64,000 nucleotides of DNA from Hypoxylon rubiginosum (taxonomy: Eukaryota > Ascomycota > Sordariomycetes > Xylariales > Hypoxylaceae), in contig CADCXA010000031.1 in the NCBI GenBank assembly GCA_902806565.1, positions 1,240,001 to 1,304,000 of the forward strand, read 5' to 3'. Each line of letters starts with the position of its first letter. Position 1 is the stretch's first letter. A model generated the notes under the pieces. That model was not told where the DNA came from. It did no database searches and saw nothing but the letters and a program-made list of their open reading frames with translations. Positions 45,209 through 56,678 of this stretch are shown piece after piece. Made by a program: the position numbers and the translations under genes.

Positions 45209-47268
45209 TTATACGTTATCCTGAAGCTGTCGCGCGGCTGCATCGTCATCGTTAGCTCCCTCCGGCGTCGTGAAACACTCGGTGGTTTCCCGTGAAGCAT
45301 TTGATAAGGACTCTTCAAGTTCTCTCTTAGTAGCAGAACGAGTTTTCCTCGGCTCAGTGGACAACGTTTTTTTCTCTACACGTCTTATTTTCATTGGGCG
45401 CGTATCGGGCTCCTGTTGTTTTTCTCCATTTAACTCGTTATTCTCGTGAGTCTCGCGATTCTCCTGCTCGTTTAGGCGCTCCTGCTCTTGTTGTAAGCGC
45501 TCTTGTTCTTGCTGTTGCCGCAGGCGCTCCTGCTCTTGTTGTAAGCGCTCTTGTTCTTGCTGTTGCCGCAGGCGCTCCTGCTCTTCTTGTTGTAAGCGCT
45601 CCTGCTCTTCTTGTTGTAAGCGCTCCTGCTCTTCTCGTTGCAGGCGTTCGTTCTCTTCTCGTTGCAGGCGTTCGTTCTCTTCTCGTTGCAGGCGTTCGTG
45701 CTCTTCTCGCTGCAGACGTTCTTGATCTTCTTGTTGCAGGCGAGTTTGTTCCTCTCGCTGCAGGCGTTCCTGCTCTTGCTGCTGCTGCTGCAGGCGCTCT
45801 TGTTCCTGCTGCTCCTGCTGCAGCAGATACTCTCGTTCTTGCTGCAGCAGGCGTTCCTGCTCCTGCTGCTGCTGCAGGCGCTCTTGTTCCTGCTGCTGGA
45901 ACTCTCGTTCCTGCTGCAGCAGGGGATCATCCTCAAATAGGAACTCTTGATTTACCTCATCTTGAAGCTCAGGATGGGATATCATCTCTTGGAAGGATTG
46001 CAGCTGCATCATTCCATGACGTTCAGTCTCTGCTTCCGTAGCTTGCTGACGTTCCGCGGCCTCGATATCCGCAATAGAGTCAAAAATCCGGGCAGAACCA
46101 TCAGACAGCAGGACAGTCTTGCTGCCAGCCCGTTGGTGACCCTGTTGAGTACTCATTGAGACACTCATTGAGGGCTCTCTTGGAAGAGTTGGCTGGTGCT
46201 CGGGTATAGATTTACTCTCCGCATCCTTGCTATCGATGGTATGGGCATGATTTGAATCGTCGTCGCTTACGTCGGTTTCATCGGGGCGGGCACGTCTCTC
46301 TCGCCTCGTCTCTAAGAACTGCATCCAAAGATGGCAGTCCGGTTTGCGTACCTCTGGACAAGCTAAACACCAGTTAGTTATTCATTGAGTACTTATCGAG
46401 TGATCACTTACAACTCCTTCCGGCCTCGATACAGCCCTCGCAGGCCTTTTTCTTTTGTCCCGCCAGAAGCTTCATAGATTTCAGGTTAGGCTATAATAGA
46501 TTAGCTCAATTTGTACTCGAAAAGTCCTTGATATATCTTACATGAGCTGCGCAGTTTTTGCGAGCCTTCGTGAAAGGAACTGACTTGAGATCCTTCTGCT
46601 TTGGGGCTTGGAGAGGCCGCGTATCAGGCCGGAATGGTGTCTTTCCCACCGAACTAGCCGCGGTGTTCGGGTTGAACTCGTCGATGTCCTTCTTCACCGA
46701 GTCCCAGTATGCTATATTGGTTCATTAGCTGATACGAGTTCTATACTGCTCGATGAGTACTTACTAATTAATACAGCATGATCATGCAGTGTCAATCCGC
46801 CATTGCGATTCTTCGCCAGTCGAATCTCCACATCATTCCCGTCGACGATGACACGATGTGACTCAACATGGCGCTTAAGGTTACTCCAATGTAATATCTT
46901 GTCCTGTTCAAAGTTAATGAGCACTTATTGAGTACCCCATAAGTGTTCATATATGACTCACCGTGCGATAGCATAACTGAATATCAGCGTCGGTGTTGTG
47001 ATTCATGTTGAATCGACAGAAGCATTCACCATTAGGAATAACGACTTGATCCGCACCCTGATATATAATGAGTACTCATCGAGTTATCAAAAAGAAATAT
47101 AGAACTTACGATCATATCGAATGGCGATACATTATCTGGTCGTGTTTCGTGAGCCTGATACCACTTGTATCCTTCCTATAAAACATAATGAGTACTCATA
47201 TAGTACTTATGAAATGAATAAAAACTTACAGATTTGTGTTTGTAGGATGTAGAAGGTAATGGTGCCAT
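45209..47268 (-). CDS. MULE accessory protein with long coiled coil
   Basis: Minus-strand exons 47268-47230, 47175-47110, 47057-46962, 46903-46765, 46711-46542, 46490-46412 and 46362-45209 are in phase and give 580 residues. The N-terminal third is cysteine- and tryptophan-containing (GECFCRFNMNHN, KILHWSNLKRH), followed by a possible zinc site, CEGCIEAGRSC with two more Cys. The centre is a roughly 150-residue Gln/Glu/Arg/Leu repeat of QEQERLQ type, surely a coiled coil, and the C-terminus is basic (MKIRRVEKK). No known domain is recognised. Its position, convergent with the transposase and starting just inside the right terminal repeat, parallels mudrB of maize MuDR, but I see no sequence resemblance to claim. 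It may act in transposition or be captured cargo. Confidence 0.75.
45470..45930 (-). repeat. Low-complexity CTCTTGTTG/CGCTCCTG repeats coding for a coiled coil
   Basis: Imperfect units of about 21-24 bases encode QEQERLQ/REEQERLQ. Repeat copies are close to identical in places, so the number of units is probably variable between copies. Confidence 0.85.
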
Positions 47269-47459
47269 ATTAGTGAATAGGGCTGTGTAACTTTAGTAAT
47301 TACCCAATAGAATAAATTTTATATTAAATGCTCAATGAGTACTTATTGAGTAGTTAGTCAAATTATGGTAAAAGTATGTGTAAAGGAAAGTTTGGTATCA
47401 TTTTAATTTGGGCATAGCAATTACTTTTATTGACTATTGGTCTATGCTTTTCTTGTGTA

Positions 47460-47672
47460 TAATTGGCTTATATAAATGGAGCCACTAGAGTGAAAGTGGT
47501 TAATAGGATATGGAGGGGTTATTGAGTACTCTATTAATAAATGCCAAGACTGACCATGGGGCCATGGTCAGGTCAGATCCCAATGGTCAGTGGTCGGCAC
47601 CCCGCCACATACAAATAAGCGGGTCAATGGTCAGGTCCAAAGCGGGTCAATGGTCGGCTGAGCTGTATCCCC
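47460..47672 (-). repeat. Right terminal inverted repeat (213 bp)
   Basis: This is the reverse complement of 40680-40892 with about six mismatches. It lies 191 bases outside the accessory gene start. Confidence 0.95.
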
Positions 47673-47681
47673 ACTGTAATT
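47673..47681 (+). repeat. Right 9-bp target-site duplication of the MULE
   Basis: ACTGTAATT is identical to 40671-40679. Confidence 0.95.
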
Positions 47682-47710
47682 TAGGAATTGTGCTCAATTC
47701 TTGGACGCAG

Positions 47711-47793
47711 ATTACGTAATCCGAGTCTCTGAACTCGGACCCACTAAATGGAAAATAAGTAGGGCTTATATTCAGAGACTCATGTTACGTAAT
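47711..47793. repeat. Right outer inverted-repeat pair
   Basis: Arms 47711-47733 and 47771-47793 are inverted copies (ATTACGTAATCCGAGTCTCT against ATTACGTAACATGAGTCTCT) around a 37-base loop. The outer arm pairs with 40381-40402 across the nested island. Confidence 0.6.
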
Positions 47794-50700
47794 GCAATGG
47801 GGTCCCGTTTTCGGGCCCGGTTCCTAACACCTTGCAAACAGTTGACATATCATGTTCACCTTCCTTAACTCAGGGAAATTTTCTTACTTCGCTAATCATA
47901 TTCTCATGTTCTCCCTGAGCTGTTGTGAGCCAAGGGTTAGCCTCCGTTGAGTAGTTGAGTAGCGCTTAATCAGGCCTAAGTACAGCGACAAGAGATGGTC
48001 TGAAGGGTAAGGGGTCAGCGAGGGCAACTTTTGGGTGATTCAACATCCATAACTCATCATTAGAACTGTCCAAGGTACTCAGAGAAGGAGGTCATAGAGC
48101 AAGTCATGTATAGACTCGTCCATGATAATCACTTTGTCGTTTATTTACAGTCGCGGTGAGTTGCTGCATTCCGATTTGGGTCGGACAGGTCGCATATTGA
48201 TTCAAATATGTACTTGTTCAAGGTGCTACACTGTCTAAGGGGCGCTCCCAGCATTAACCCGTTCTTTGGTTGCCCTTCTGTACTTCAGCGGCCTTATTTG
48301 ATAGAACTCCCACTCTAGGGGAATTTATCAGCACTGTTAGCTTGCTCCGACAAGCCCGGCAATCCAGTTGGATGGAAGAGGTGTGAGAAATGGTGTAAAC
48401 AGATCATTACGGGTGTCGCCATGGCCCAGTCTCAAGCGCTTCCCAAATTTTTCTTTAGTGCTTCTATATTGATAGCTGGGGCCAGGCAGTGCTTTGCTAT
48501 TTTCGGATTGAATTCACCTATGATAACGCATGGACGGGTGTGGCCCCCCCTGACTGTCGACATTTCGCTTTGGATATGACAGAACTGTACAGAATGACAT
48601 TTATCAGTTAGGCTTGCTTATATGGGTGATATTCACAAACCATTTCAAGCTGAAACTACGCGTTGCGTCTCCGCGCAGAAAACCAAGGGGGTTTCAAAAC
48701 TCGACGGAGGTGCTTCGAAAAAGAAGTTATCTGGATGCACTAGAAAAGCTTCGATGATATTAGCGGATGTATGCGAGAAGCTGACACGTGATCGTTTTTT
48801 CCACTGCAACATCTGTCAGGAGATTACGACTTATGTCCGGAATGCTTTGCCCGGGGATCGCATTGTCCTGATGAGCTGTTTTACAGTTCTGCGAAGGAAG
48901 AAACGTTCTACACCAGTATGAGCCACTCCGGACGTCGAGATATGATCGAACTTCAAGGTTGAAGGTATATAAGAGGGCTGCAGTGGTGTTGAACTCCAAG
49001 TTGCTTGAACACATACTATATCTATCTCCCAGGTACTCTCAATAGACGGACTGTAAGATAGGGATTCAATATCTCGGAAGCCCATCCCATCATTTCCTTC
49101 TCATGATCTATGCAAGACTTCGTTTTGTATATCATTCGTAATAATAAGACTGCCTCACGAGGGGCCCTATTCTTCCCATGGCCTACCTAAGTACGAATGA
49201 GTATCGTCACCTAAGACCTATGCGCTAGACCTCGTTCTGTTCGCTTCGATTCGGATGAAGACTGATATCCATAGGGTAGGTCCCCCGCGAATCCCCGCGA
49301 TCCGGGCCCATCGCCGTCGGGCCGTTGAAGCTTGACCGGTGTGGAGAACATGAGTCCGCCTGATTACCAAACCGAGCATCATATGCCGGCCAAGCGTTAA
49401 GATGGATCATAAGGCAAGGAAGACGTCCCTGTTTTCACGGATCAGCCCAGACAACTGGTCCTACTACTCTGCCACCCAGGAGAGCCTAAAGCTAATGGTC
49501 GTCCCCATACCCGTCGATCGTTCGAAAACACCTTGCCTCGTATCGGCTGACGCTGGGCCTGGGTTTCCGAAACGATCCCGAGTGTAGCATCCACATCTCC
49601 GGAGTATGTCTAGAACGCAACTCAGGCTAACCGCCAGCGTGACATGCGAATGGAGTCGTGCTCGGGAGACGGATAGGCTCTCGCGCTAGGTAGATATTTT
49701 AGTTCCCCATCTTGCAAAAAGATGGCATGCCATCGAGGCCAAGCAGCGATCTCGCCTCGTGTCAAGCGGGGCCTGCCGTCCATCCACGGATCTACGCCAC
49801 CCATCACATCCGAATTGGAGCGACACGAACCAAATTTTCCAGTTTTCCAGTCAACCGTCTATATATTTTTTGCGGGATGGGAAAGCCGAGGATGGCGGGG
49901 CGGATTGCGATCGAGTGAGGGGCTAGTCTGTAGTTGGTCTCCCGGATGGACTTATCAGGAAATATTGCTCTGTTTTCCCCAGTTCAGGGTCTGGGGGGGC
50001 TAGCCTGCTGGTCTGTCGAACAACAGTCGCTTGTCTTCACGTGCCCGTACGTTCCCCCATCTTGTGACAGATTGGGCCAAAATTTAGATTATGAAGCAGC
50101 TTGGATCGCCTATAGGTTATATCGCAGAGAGGTGCTTGGCAAATATAGCGTTACATAATATACAGCGAATACGGCCAGCGGAGTAGCAATAGAATAGGAG
50201 TCGCCGATGCAGCGACGTTGAATCACACACACATACCTACAGACAATATTCCCGATTCGGAAGCGAGGACTCCCATTAACTCCTCCGCACGCAGAAACGC
50301 CAAAGGCCAAGACCTCGATAAAACCGGAGCTATTGAATAGACGGTCCTATGAAAGGGCGGGAAAACGCATGGTAACGATAGCGAAAAGAACGGATCATGC
50401 AATACGATGGTAGTATCGAAGTCTCGTTCTTTCCCCGTGCCATAAGAGAGCGCAGAACGCAGATGTGGGAACAAACCTGACAATCGGAACATGCGGGTGG
50501 AGTCGGAGGCGAATAGAAACAACTCCCTAGCCTGCTTTTTGAGGGTCTGGACTGTCTCCGCATCTTTGACAGATCGAGAACCAGAGCAGGGGACGAGTTA
50601 GCAAGCCTCCAATGGGAGTCGTCTTCCCCACACTGGACTATATCACACTTACGTGGGTGGTAGGCATTGAAATTGCCCAGAGACGATGTCGCCGCCGGAT

Positions 50701-50942
50701 ATCCGAATCGGGTAAGCCGGGGCTCGAAGCGACTGAAGCTATCCAGAAGTCAACGGGGCGTCGTGAAAGTTATAAGATGAAACTCTCTTCTTGGTGTTGA
50801 ATGGGCTTGAAAGTGCCATCCTTTACATACTTGAGCCCATCGCGGAATAAACCCACCATCCAAAAGTGATCGATTTGGGTTTGGTTGCAATTTAGTGAAA
50901 CGAAGCACAGCATTCTTGAAACAACATCTCATATCTTTAAAT
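47794..50942. other. Gene-poor flank, 3.1 kb
   Basis: Only short, domain-free frames on both strands are present (the longest is 99 codons at 48622-48921). No transposon ends, RNA genes or clear pseudogenes were recognised. The last few hundred bases should carry the promoter of the dehydrogenase gene. Confidence 0.4.
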
Positions 50943-52392
50943 ATGCCTAGCGCCGACGTGAATGGCCATACTAATGGTCACGCCAATGGACACACCAACG
51001 GACATACCAACGGACATACCAACGGCCACACTAATGGCCACGCTGATGTAGATGTATCGGAATTCAAAAACCCGTCGCTCCAAGTCACCGCGGATCATCG
51101 AATAAAATTAGTCAACGCTCCTATCCGAGAGCCTGGTCCCGGAGAGGTGACTCTACATATTAAGTGCTCAGGAATATGCGGGTAAGTTTCGCCTTTAAAC
51201 TAAGTCGTACATAATGAAACATATAAGACTGACCTCTCACCTAGATCAGATATGCACCTGTGGAAGTCGGGGCGCATAGGATCCCTGGAGGTGAAGGGCG
51301 ACTGTGTTCTAGGACATGAAGCTGCCGGCCTTGTGCTCAAGTGTGGAGAGGGAGTAACGAGTCTCAAGCCAGGTACGTCTGTTCCTTATCAGCTCTTCCC
51401 AGGAGAGGCAACGAACCCTTACCAACTCGTTATCTAGGCGATAGAGTAGGCATTGAACCGCAGGAACCCTGCGAACAATGCTTCCTGTGTATGGAAGGCC
51501 GGTACAATCTTTGCGAACAAGTCAAATTCTCCGGAATATGGCCCGATAATGGAAGTATCCAGAGATTTAAGGTCCATCCAGCGAAGTGGCTGTACAAGTA
51601 AGAACCATTCTCGGTCAAAGCGCATTGCTGTCGGTGTCTAACATGTCCTTAGGATCCCAGATGGGCTCAGCTACTCCGAAGGCGCGCTGCTTGAGCCCCT
51701 TAGCGTGATTCTCCACGGTATCAACGGAGCAGACGTACGGCTGGGCCGTCCGGCGCTGGTCTGCGGCGCGGGCCCAATCGGGCTGGTCGCTTTGGCGGCC
51801 GCGAGAGCTTCGGGAGCGCACCCGCTAGTCATCACGGACATCGACCCGAAGCGGCTCAGCTTCGCCAAGGACTTCGTCCCGCAGTGCCAGACGTACCGGA
51901 TCAACTCGAAGCTGAGCGCCGAGCAGAACGCCAAGGAAATCCGAAAGCTGTACGGCGAGGACGAGTACTCGGCCCCGGCGTCGGTAATGGAATGCACCGG
52001 TGTAGAGAGCAGTGTCTGCACGGCTGCATTCTCTGTGCGCAGAGGAGGCACGCTCATGGTGATCGGAGTAGGAAAACCGGTCATGAACAATATACCATTC
52101 ATGCATCTCTCTCTTGCTGAGGTAAGTAGTCTTAAGCTACACGCTACTAACAGTTCGAATCATATCAGCGCTGACGTGGATGCGATAGATCAACCTGAGA
52201 TTCATTAATCGGTATAGGGATACCTGGCCGGCCGCTATCCAATGTATGAGCGGTGGCATACTCGACCTTAACAAGCTGGTGACGCATAAGTTCCCACTCG
52301 AGAAGGCAGTCGAGGCCTTTGAACTGAATGCAGATGCCGGAAATGGCAGCATCAAAGTCCATATTGTCGATGAAGTTGACGCTACACTATAG
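50943..52392 (+). CDS. Zinc-dependent polyol (L-arabinitol/sorbitol-type) dehydrogenase
   Basis: Exons 50943-51181, 51245-51372, 51438-51597, 51653-52121 and 52189-52392 give 399 residues. The medium-chain dehydrogenase pattern is complete: catalytic zinc region CSGICGSDMHLW and GHEAAG, structural zinc cysteines in [24 protein letters not shown] in the NAD(P) Rossmann fold with ITDIDPKRL after it, and [13 protein letters not shown] Gly/His/Asn/Thr repeat of seven four-residue units precedes the domain and is not part of the family core. Such enzymes oxidise sugar alcohols in pentose catabolism in the cytosol; substrate cannot be fixed between L-arabinitol, xylitol and sorbitol. It is separated from the cluster by the transposon island and is not expected to take part in it. 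Confidence 0.85.
50961..51044 (+). repeat. 12-bp tandem repeat in the dehydrogenase N-terminus
   Basis: Seven in-frame units of the AATGGNCACACC type encode NGHT/NGHA. Confidence 0.9.
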
Positions 52393-54554
52393 GTGAAAAG
52401 AGGGAGATCAAGGGGCGAAAAGGGGAAAATTGGGGTGTGATTTTTCATGTATATAACTTTTCAAAGTAGGTGTCATAATAGGCAGTATGAGTAATGATAG
52501 CGGATGCGCCGCGACGGAGCAACTCAAATTCCACAAACGTTGTGCAGATCGGCGGACCTACCACGGCTATGCAGAAGCAAAGGTTGATGAGCGCTGTTTA
52601 GTCTCCTGCCGAGATGTGAGGTCGGGTCAAGAGGGTCCAGAGGAGCACTGCATGGTAATGTACACTGCTCCGTACGCAGGTGAAACAAGAGCTGCGAAAG
52701 CCACGGCTCGTATCCGCCGTGTGAGTGTTCGTGTAATGTCGGGGACATTGGAGACTCCGGAAAACAAGGCACATTGAAACCTTCGGGTCTCAAATTCGGA
52801 AATTTCTCATAATCGACGTACCACTACCGCCCTATGTCGAACGACTTGACCTGAAGACGAGGCATATGCATTTTTTTCTATCCCGAAGTCATAGCTAACC
52901 CTCAACGCGGCATGTCGGAATTGGGAGACCGTGAGGCGGCACTTTAGAAGGGTCGCTTGCCGAGAATAAGCTGCTGTTCCCGCGAAGCTTGTCGTGACGG
53001 CGAGTTAAGACCGAATATGCATGAAGAGAAAGGTTGAATAACAAATCTGGGTGGCTGGGTGGCCACTTGGTAGGCACGGTAAGATAGATAGTCAAGTCGT
53101 TGACCTTACAGAGAGGGACAAATGGTCTTGATATTCGCCGTCATCGAGATGCGTACCTAAGGTAACGCGACGGTCTCAGTACTTAGAGTTTTGAATCATC
53201 AGCTGTTGATCTGAGCTTCAAAGTTTTTCTACGTATGTAGGTAGGCGAGTTGGTTGAAGTCGGAATGCGGCTGACTCCAGTAGAAAGGGATGTTGGGAAA
53301 TTAGGAGTTATCAGTGGCTGAGCTAGAATGTGGCTGCATTGATCAACCTCATACCGTCCCGAAGTTGGAAGGACATCGGTAAGCCAGATCAAGTACCTAA
53401 GTAACTAAGCACCACTATTCTTAATGCCGTCAGGGGTACTAGCTGAATCAAGTAAATGAGGCTTCCTAAGACTGCGTCTGAAATATAGTGTACTTCCAAG
53501 AACGGCAAGTAGGATTTCCTGTGCCTGATGGCCCATGGGGGGCCAACGCCATCAGCTCAAAACGTTGTCCTAATATGTTTCAGACCACCCTCCCTTATTA
53601 AACTTCTACCTTATTACCAACTCTTCTCTACTGCCTTGCCTTTCACACCCCCTTTCTATCCCAATCAGCGTCCATTTTACCCTCATTAGGACTTATCTTG
53701 CCCTAAAAGGGGCCATGTTTTCTTTTTTCTTCCCAATTGCCGACACGGGCATGAGTAGCTCATGTCTCTCAAGATTGGACCTTAGCATATATTCCAATCG
53801 TTGTCTAGCGTGTGTGGTGGTCGGCTCCATCCCATTAATTTCGTCGCGACTTGTAGCGTCCGATAACCCCGTTATTCGTTCCGGAAAAAGCAGATGTCTT
53901 AAGTGTCGGGACTCACTCCCTGGCCATATTGTCTACGATGCTGCAGCGCATATGCATAGATGCACCACGGCCCAAGCCGCCGTGCTATCTGTTTCATTTC
54001 CGAGCCCGAATCTCCGGCCTGTTCGTACGAGCTGGACATAGATACCGGATGATATTACATTCTTGTGGACCCCTTCGCACTCAATAATTAGACGGGTGTA
54101 GTGGCGGGATCATACGGTAAAATATCCATCATGATGCATATTAGCTCTCAGCTGCGTAACTATTTTCAGAACCTACCCTGCTACCTTCCTATCAGGGACA
54201 CCAGCAGCCTCAATTTTAGGTCTAATCCATCGCCTAGCCAGCTAGTTGATGGATGATCTCGCACATATGGATGATCCCCATGTGGCCACCCCCTGGCTGG
54301 GGTTGCACACCATCCATCTAAACAACTGTGGTCTTACTAGGGTCGGAAAAATATACCGTCACAGTAGGGATGGGGACCACTCCTTCGATGACTACGGGAC
54401 TAAATCGGTTCCGCCCTTAGGTGCTAGGTAGGATCTGGTTCACATGCCCCAGCATGTGAAGTCGTATAAAATAAATCTTAGGTCCTCCAATACCATAATC
54501 CTAGGTTTAATGGTCTGTTTCCGCTACGAGCCCGTCAGTTCGTCGCTTCAAAAA
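52393..54554. other. Intergenic region, 2.2 kb
   Basis: No gene is supported. A 108-codon frame at 53715-54041 begins with a hydrophobic stretch but lacks family features. AAGTACCTAAG/ACCTAAGGT strings occur near 53155 and 53392. The 3' end contains the multicopper oxidase promoter. Confidence 0.4.
54465..54472 (+). promoter_or_regulatory. TATA box of the multicopper oxidase gene
   Basis: TATAAAAT lies 83 bases before ATG 54555 and downstream of the in-frame ATG at 54444, supporting 54555 as the start. Confidence 0.5.
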
Positions 54555-56678
54555 ATGCGGTGGCATCTAGGCCTACTACCGTCGCTAATACTGCAAGTAG
54601 GACTGCTGCAAACATGTGCCGTTGCTACGACGGCATCGGTCCATGACGACCAATGGCAGCCCGAATATCTGCTCCGTGCGACGTCTGAAGTCGTTACCAT
54701 GAACTGCGAGCAGCGCGAGTCGGTAATATTCAATGGCACAACCCCCGGGCCTCCGCTATATCTGAAGGAAGGGAAGACAACATGGGTGAGAGTGTACAAT
54801 GATATGTCTGATCTGAACTTCACAGTGGTATGTTGACACAACTCGATCAAGACCTTGCCTTATATCTTCTCTAACTTCTCAACACTTAGCACTGGCATGG
54901 ACTCACCATGCGGACCGCACCGTTCTCAGATGGAACGCCTATAGTAGCTCAGTGGCCCATAGCTCCGGGCAAGTTCTTCGACTATGAAATACACCCTGAA
55001 GTTGGGGACGCTGGCACATACTTCTACCATTCTCACATGGGATTCCAAGCCGTCACGGCACATGGGCTGTTGATAATCGAGGAAGAAGATGAGCCGCCGT
55101 ATCAGTACGATGGAGACATCCCGATCGTATTCGCAGATTGGTACATGAAAACAGATTATGAGATAGAAAAGGGTCTCGTGTCCATACCGTTCAACTGGTC
55201 AGGTGAACCGAATGCTCTAATCTTCAACGACCGCACGGGGAACAAATCGTTTGAAGAAGCACCCGACGACTCTTGCAAACCGTACATCGTCGATGTGGAC
55301 CCTGCGACGACTTACCGACTACGGTTCGTCGGGGGGACCGCTATATCATTCGTTACGAGCGCTATTGAGGACCACCCGAATCTGACTATCATCGCCGCGG
55401 ACGGCCTATACTCTAAGCCCTACACGACAGATCGTATCCAAATTGGAAGTGGCCAGCGATTCGACGTTCTATTTACGACCAAGTCTCAAGAGGAACTAGA
55501 CGCAGATGGGAAGAATGGAACGTACTGGTTTCGATATGAGAGTCGGGGACGTCCGCAAGACATGGGAGGGTACGCGTTATTGCAATACAACACCACCAGC
55601 GCCGACACCAGCTCAAAACTAAAGTCAAGGAGAGAAACATCTGACCACGGGCCGTCGAAATCACAAAACAGCAGCGATTACCCTGACTTCCCTGACAAAC
55701 CACCTGTCACGCTGCCGGCAGACGGCGAAGGAATCCCCCAATGGCTAGAGTACGATCTCGAGCCGCTCAATATCACGGACCCTTTCCCTACGCTTTCCGA
55801 AGTGACACGCACTATTTACATCACGGTGAGCCAGGACATCATCAACGGATCGTACGACGGGGGCACAGTAACTGGATCTTTAGTGTGGGAGTAAGTGTTA
55901 ATTATATTATTTGAGGGGCAATTAAGGGATATAATAGGCTAACGAATGACCAGACAGAACAACTTATCCTGGACCGAGGATGAAGCACAAAGGATGCATT
56001 ATACACCGTATCTCATCCAAGCATACATGGAAGGAAAGACTCCAGACTACGACGCCGCGATGGCGAATAATGGATGGGATCCAGGCACCAGGGCGTTCCC
56101 GGCCTTAGTCGGCGAGGTCCTCGATATCGTATGGCAGAGCAACTCGGGGCCTACCGGCGGGTTCGAGTACCATCCGATGCACGGCCACGGGGAGCATTAC
56201 TGGGACCTCGGGGGAGGAAACGGTACGTACGACGCTTCTGCCAACGAGGAGCGCTTCAAGAACTACACGCCCATGAAGCGCGACACGACGATGCTGCATC
56301 GGTACACGTCTAAAGGGGCGGACCACACCACGGCCGGTTGGCGAGCATGGCGGATCCGCGTCACGAAAGATAACGTGGGGGCCTGGATGATGCACTGTCA
56401 CATCCTGCAGCATATGATCATGGGTAAGTGGGAACCAATTCCCGATCGATATTATCACCTTGGCGTTTCTCGTCCTCTCGCGTGTAGATTTCTCCGAACG
56501 GTTACACTAACATGATTGCGCGATGGCAGGCATGCAGACCGTCTGGGTCTTTGGCGACGCGGCCACGATCCTTCGGGAGATCCCTCCGCCGTACATTAGT
56601 GGGTATCTGGAGTACGGCGGCAGCGCGTACGGTAACGAAACTTACGACCCGCTAGTCCTGGAATACTACACGGAATAG
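54555..56678 (+). CDS. Secreted multicopper oxidase (ascorbate-oxidase/laccase-like)
   Basis: Exons 54555-54827, 54890-55890, 55954-56423 and 56530-56678 give 630 residues. A signal peptide (HLGLLPSLILQVGLLQT) is followed by three cupredoxin domains. Copper ligands are HWHG and YFYHSHMG in the first domain and HPMHGHGEHYW and MMHCHILQHMIMGMQ in the last, so the type 1, 2 and 3 sites are all present, with Met as axial residue. Many N-glycosylation sequons and a Ser/Lys-rich insertion near residues 330-355 are seen. It belongs to the fungal L-ascorbate-oxidase-like group, which oxidises phenols or metals outside the cell while reducing O2. Nothing links it to the meroterpenoid cluster. Confidence 0.9.

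Larger units (their letters stand above)
41171..47533. repeat. Dispersed GAGTACT motif array within the MULE
   Basis: GAGTACT or AGTACTC, often paired head to head as GTACTCATTGAGTAC, occurs in 11 of the 12 transposase introns, in accessory-gene introns, in the spacers and inside both terminal repeats. Clear paired copies are at 41790-41808, 42525-42543, 43333-43352, 43578-43605, 44523-44542 and 44988-45018. It is rare elsewhere in the window. Confidence 0.85.
40680..47672. mobile_element. Mutator-like (MULE) DNA transposon with two convergent genes
   Basis: The element is 6,993 bp, with 213-bp terminal inverted repeats and a perfect 9-bp target duplication, hallmarks of the Mutator superfamily. 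Inside are a + strand transposase gene (41258-44724) and a - strand accessory gene (45209-47268), each starting near one terminal repeat and meeting tail to tail. Both genes splice to intact frames, so the copy may be autonomous. Much smaller fungal MULEs such as Hop of Fusarium carry a single gene; this two-gene, long-TIR design resembles maize MuDR. Confidence 0.93.

Noticed and set aside
45394..46041. Plus-strand frame of 215 codons, Ala/Leu/Val-rich
   Set aside because: It is antisense to the QER coiled-coil repeat of the MULE accessory gene; repetitive codons keep all frames open.
41171..47533. GAGTACT series as a tandem satellite
   Set aside because: Copies are irregularly spaced, avoid most exons and lie inside introns and spacers of one element, so they are not a satellite.
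48622..48921. 99-codon frame as a gene
   Set aside because: No domain, no splice partners, and a similarly long frame lies on the opposite strand; likely chance.
53715..54041. 108-codon frame with hydrophobic start as a secreted protein
   Set aside because: No convincing signal peptide cleavage context or mature domain; composition resembles the surrounding non-coding DNA.
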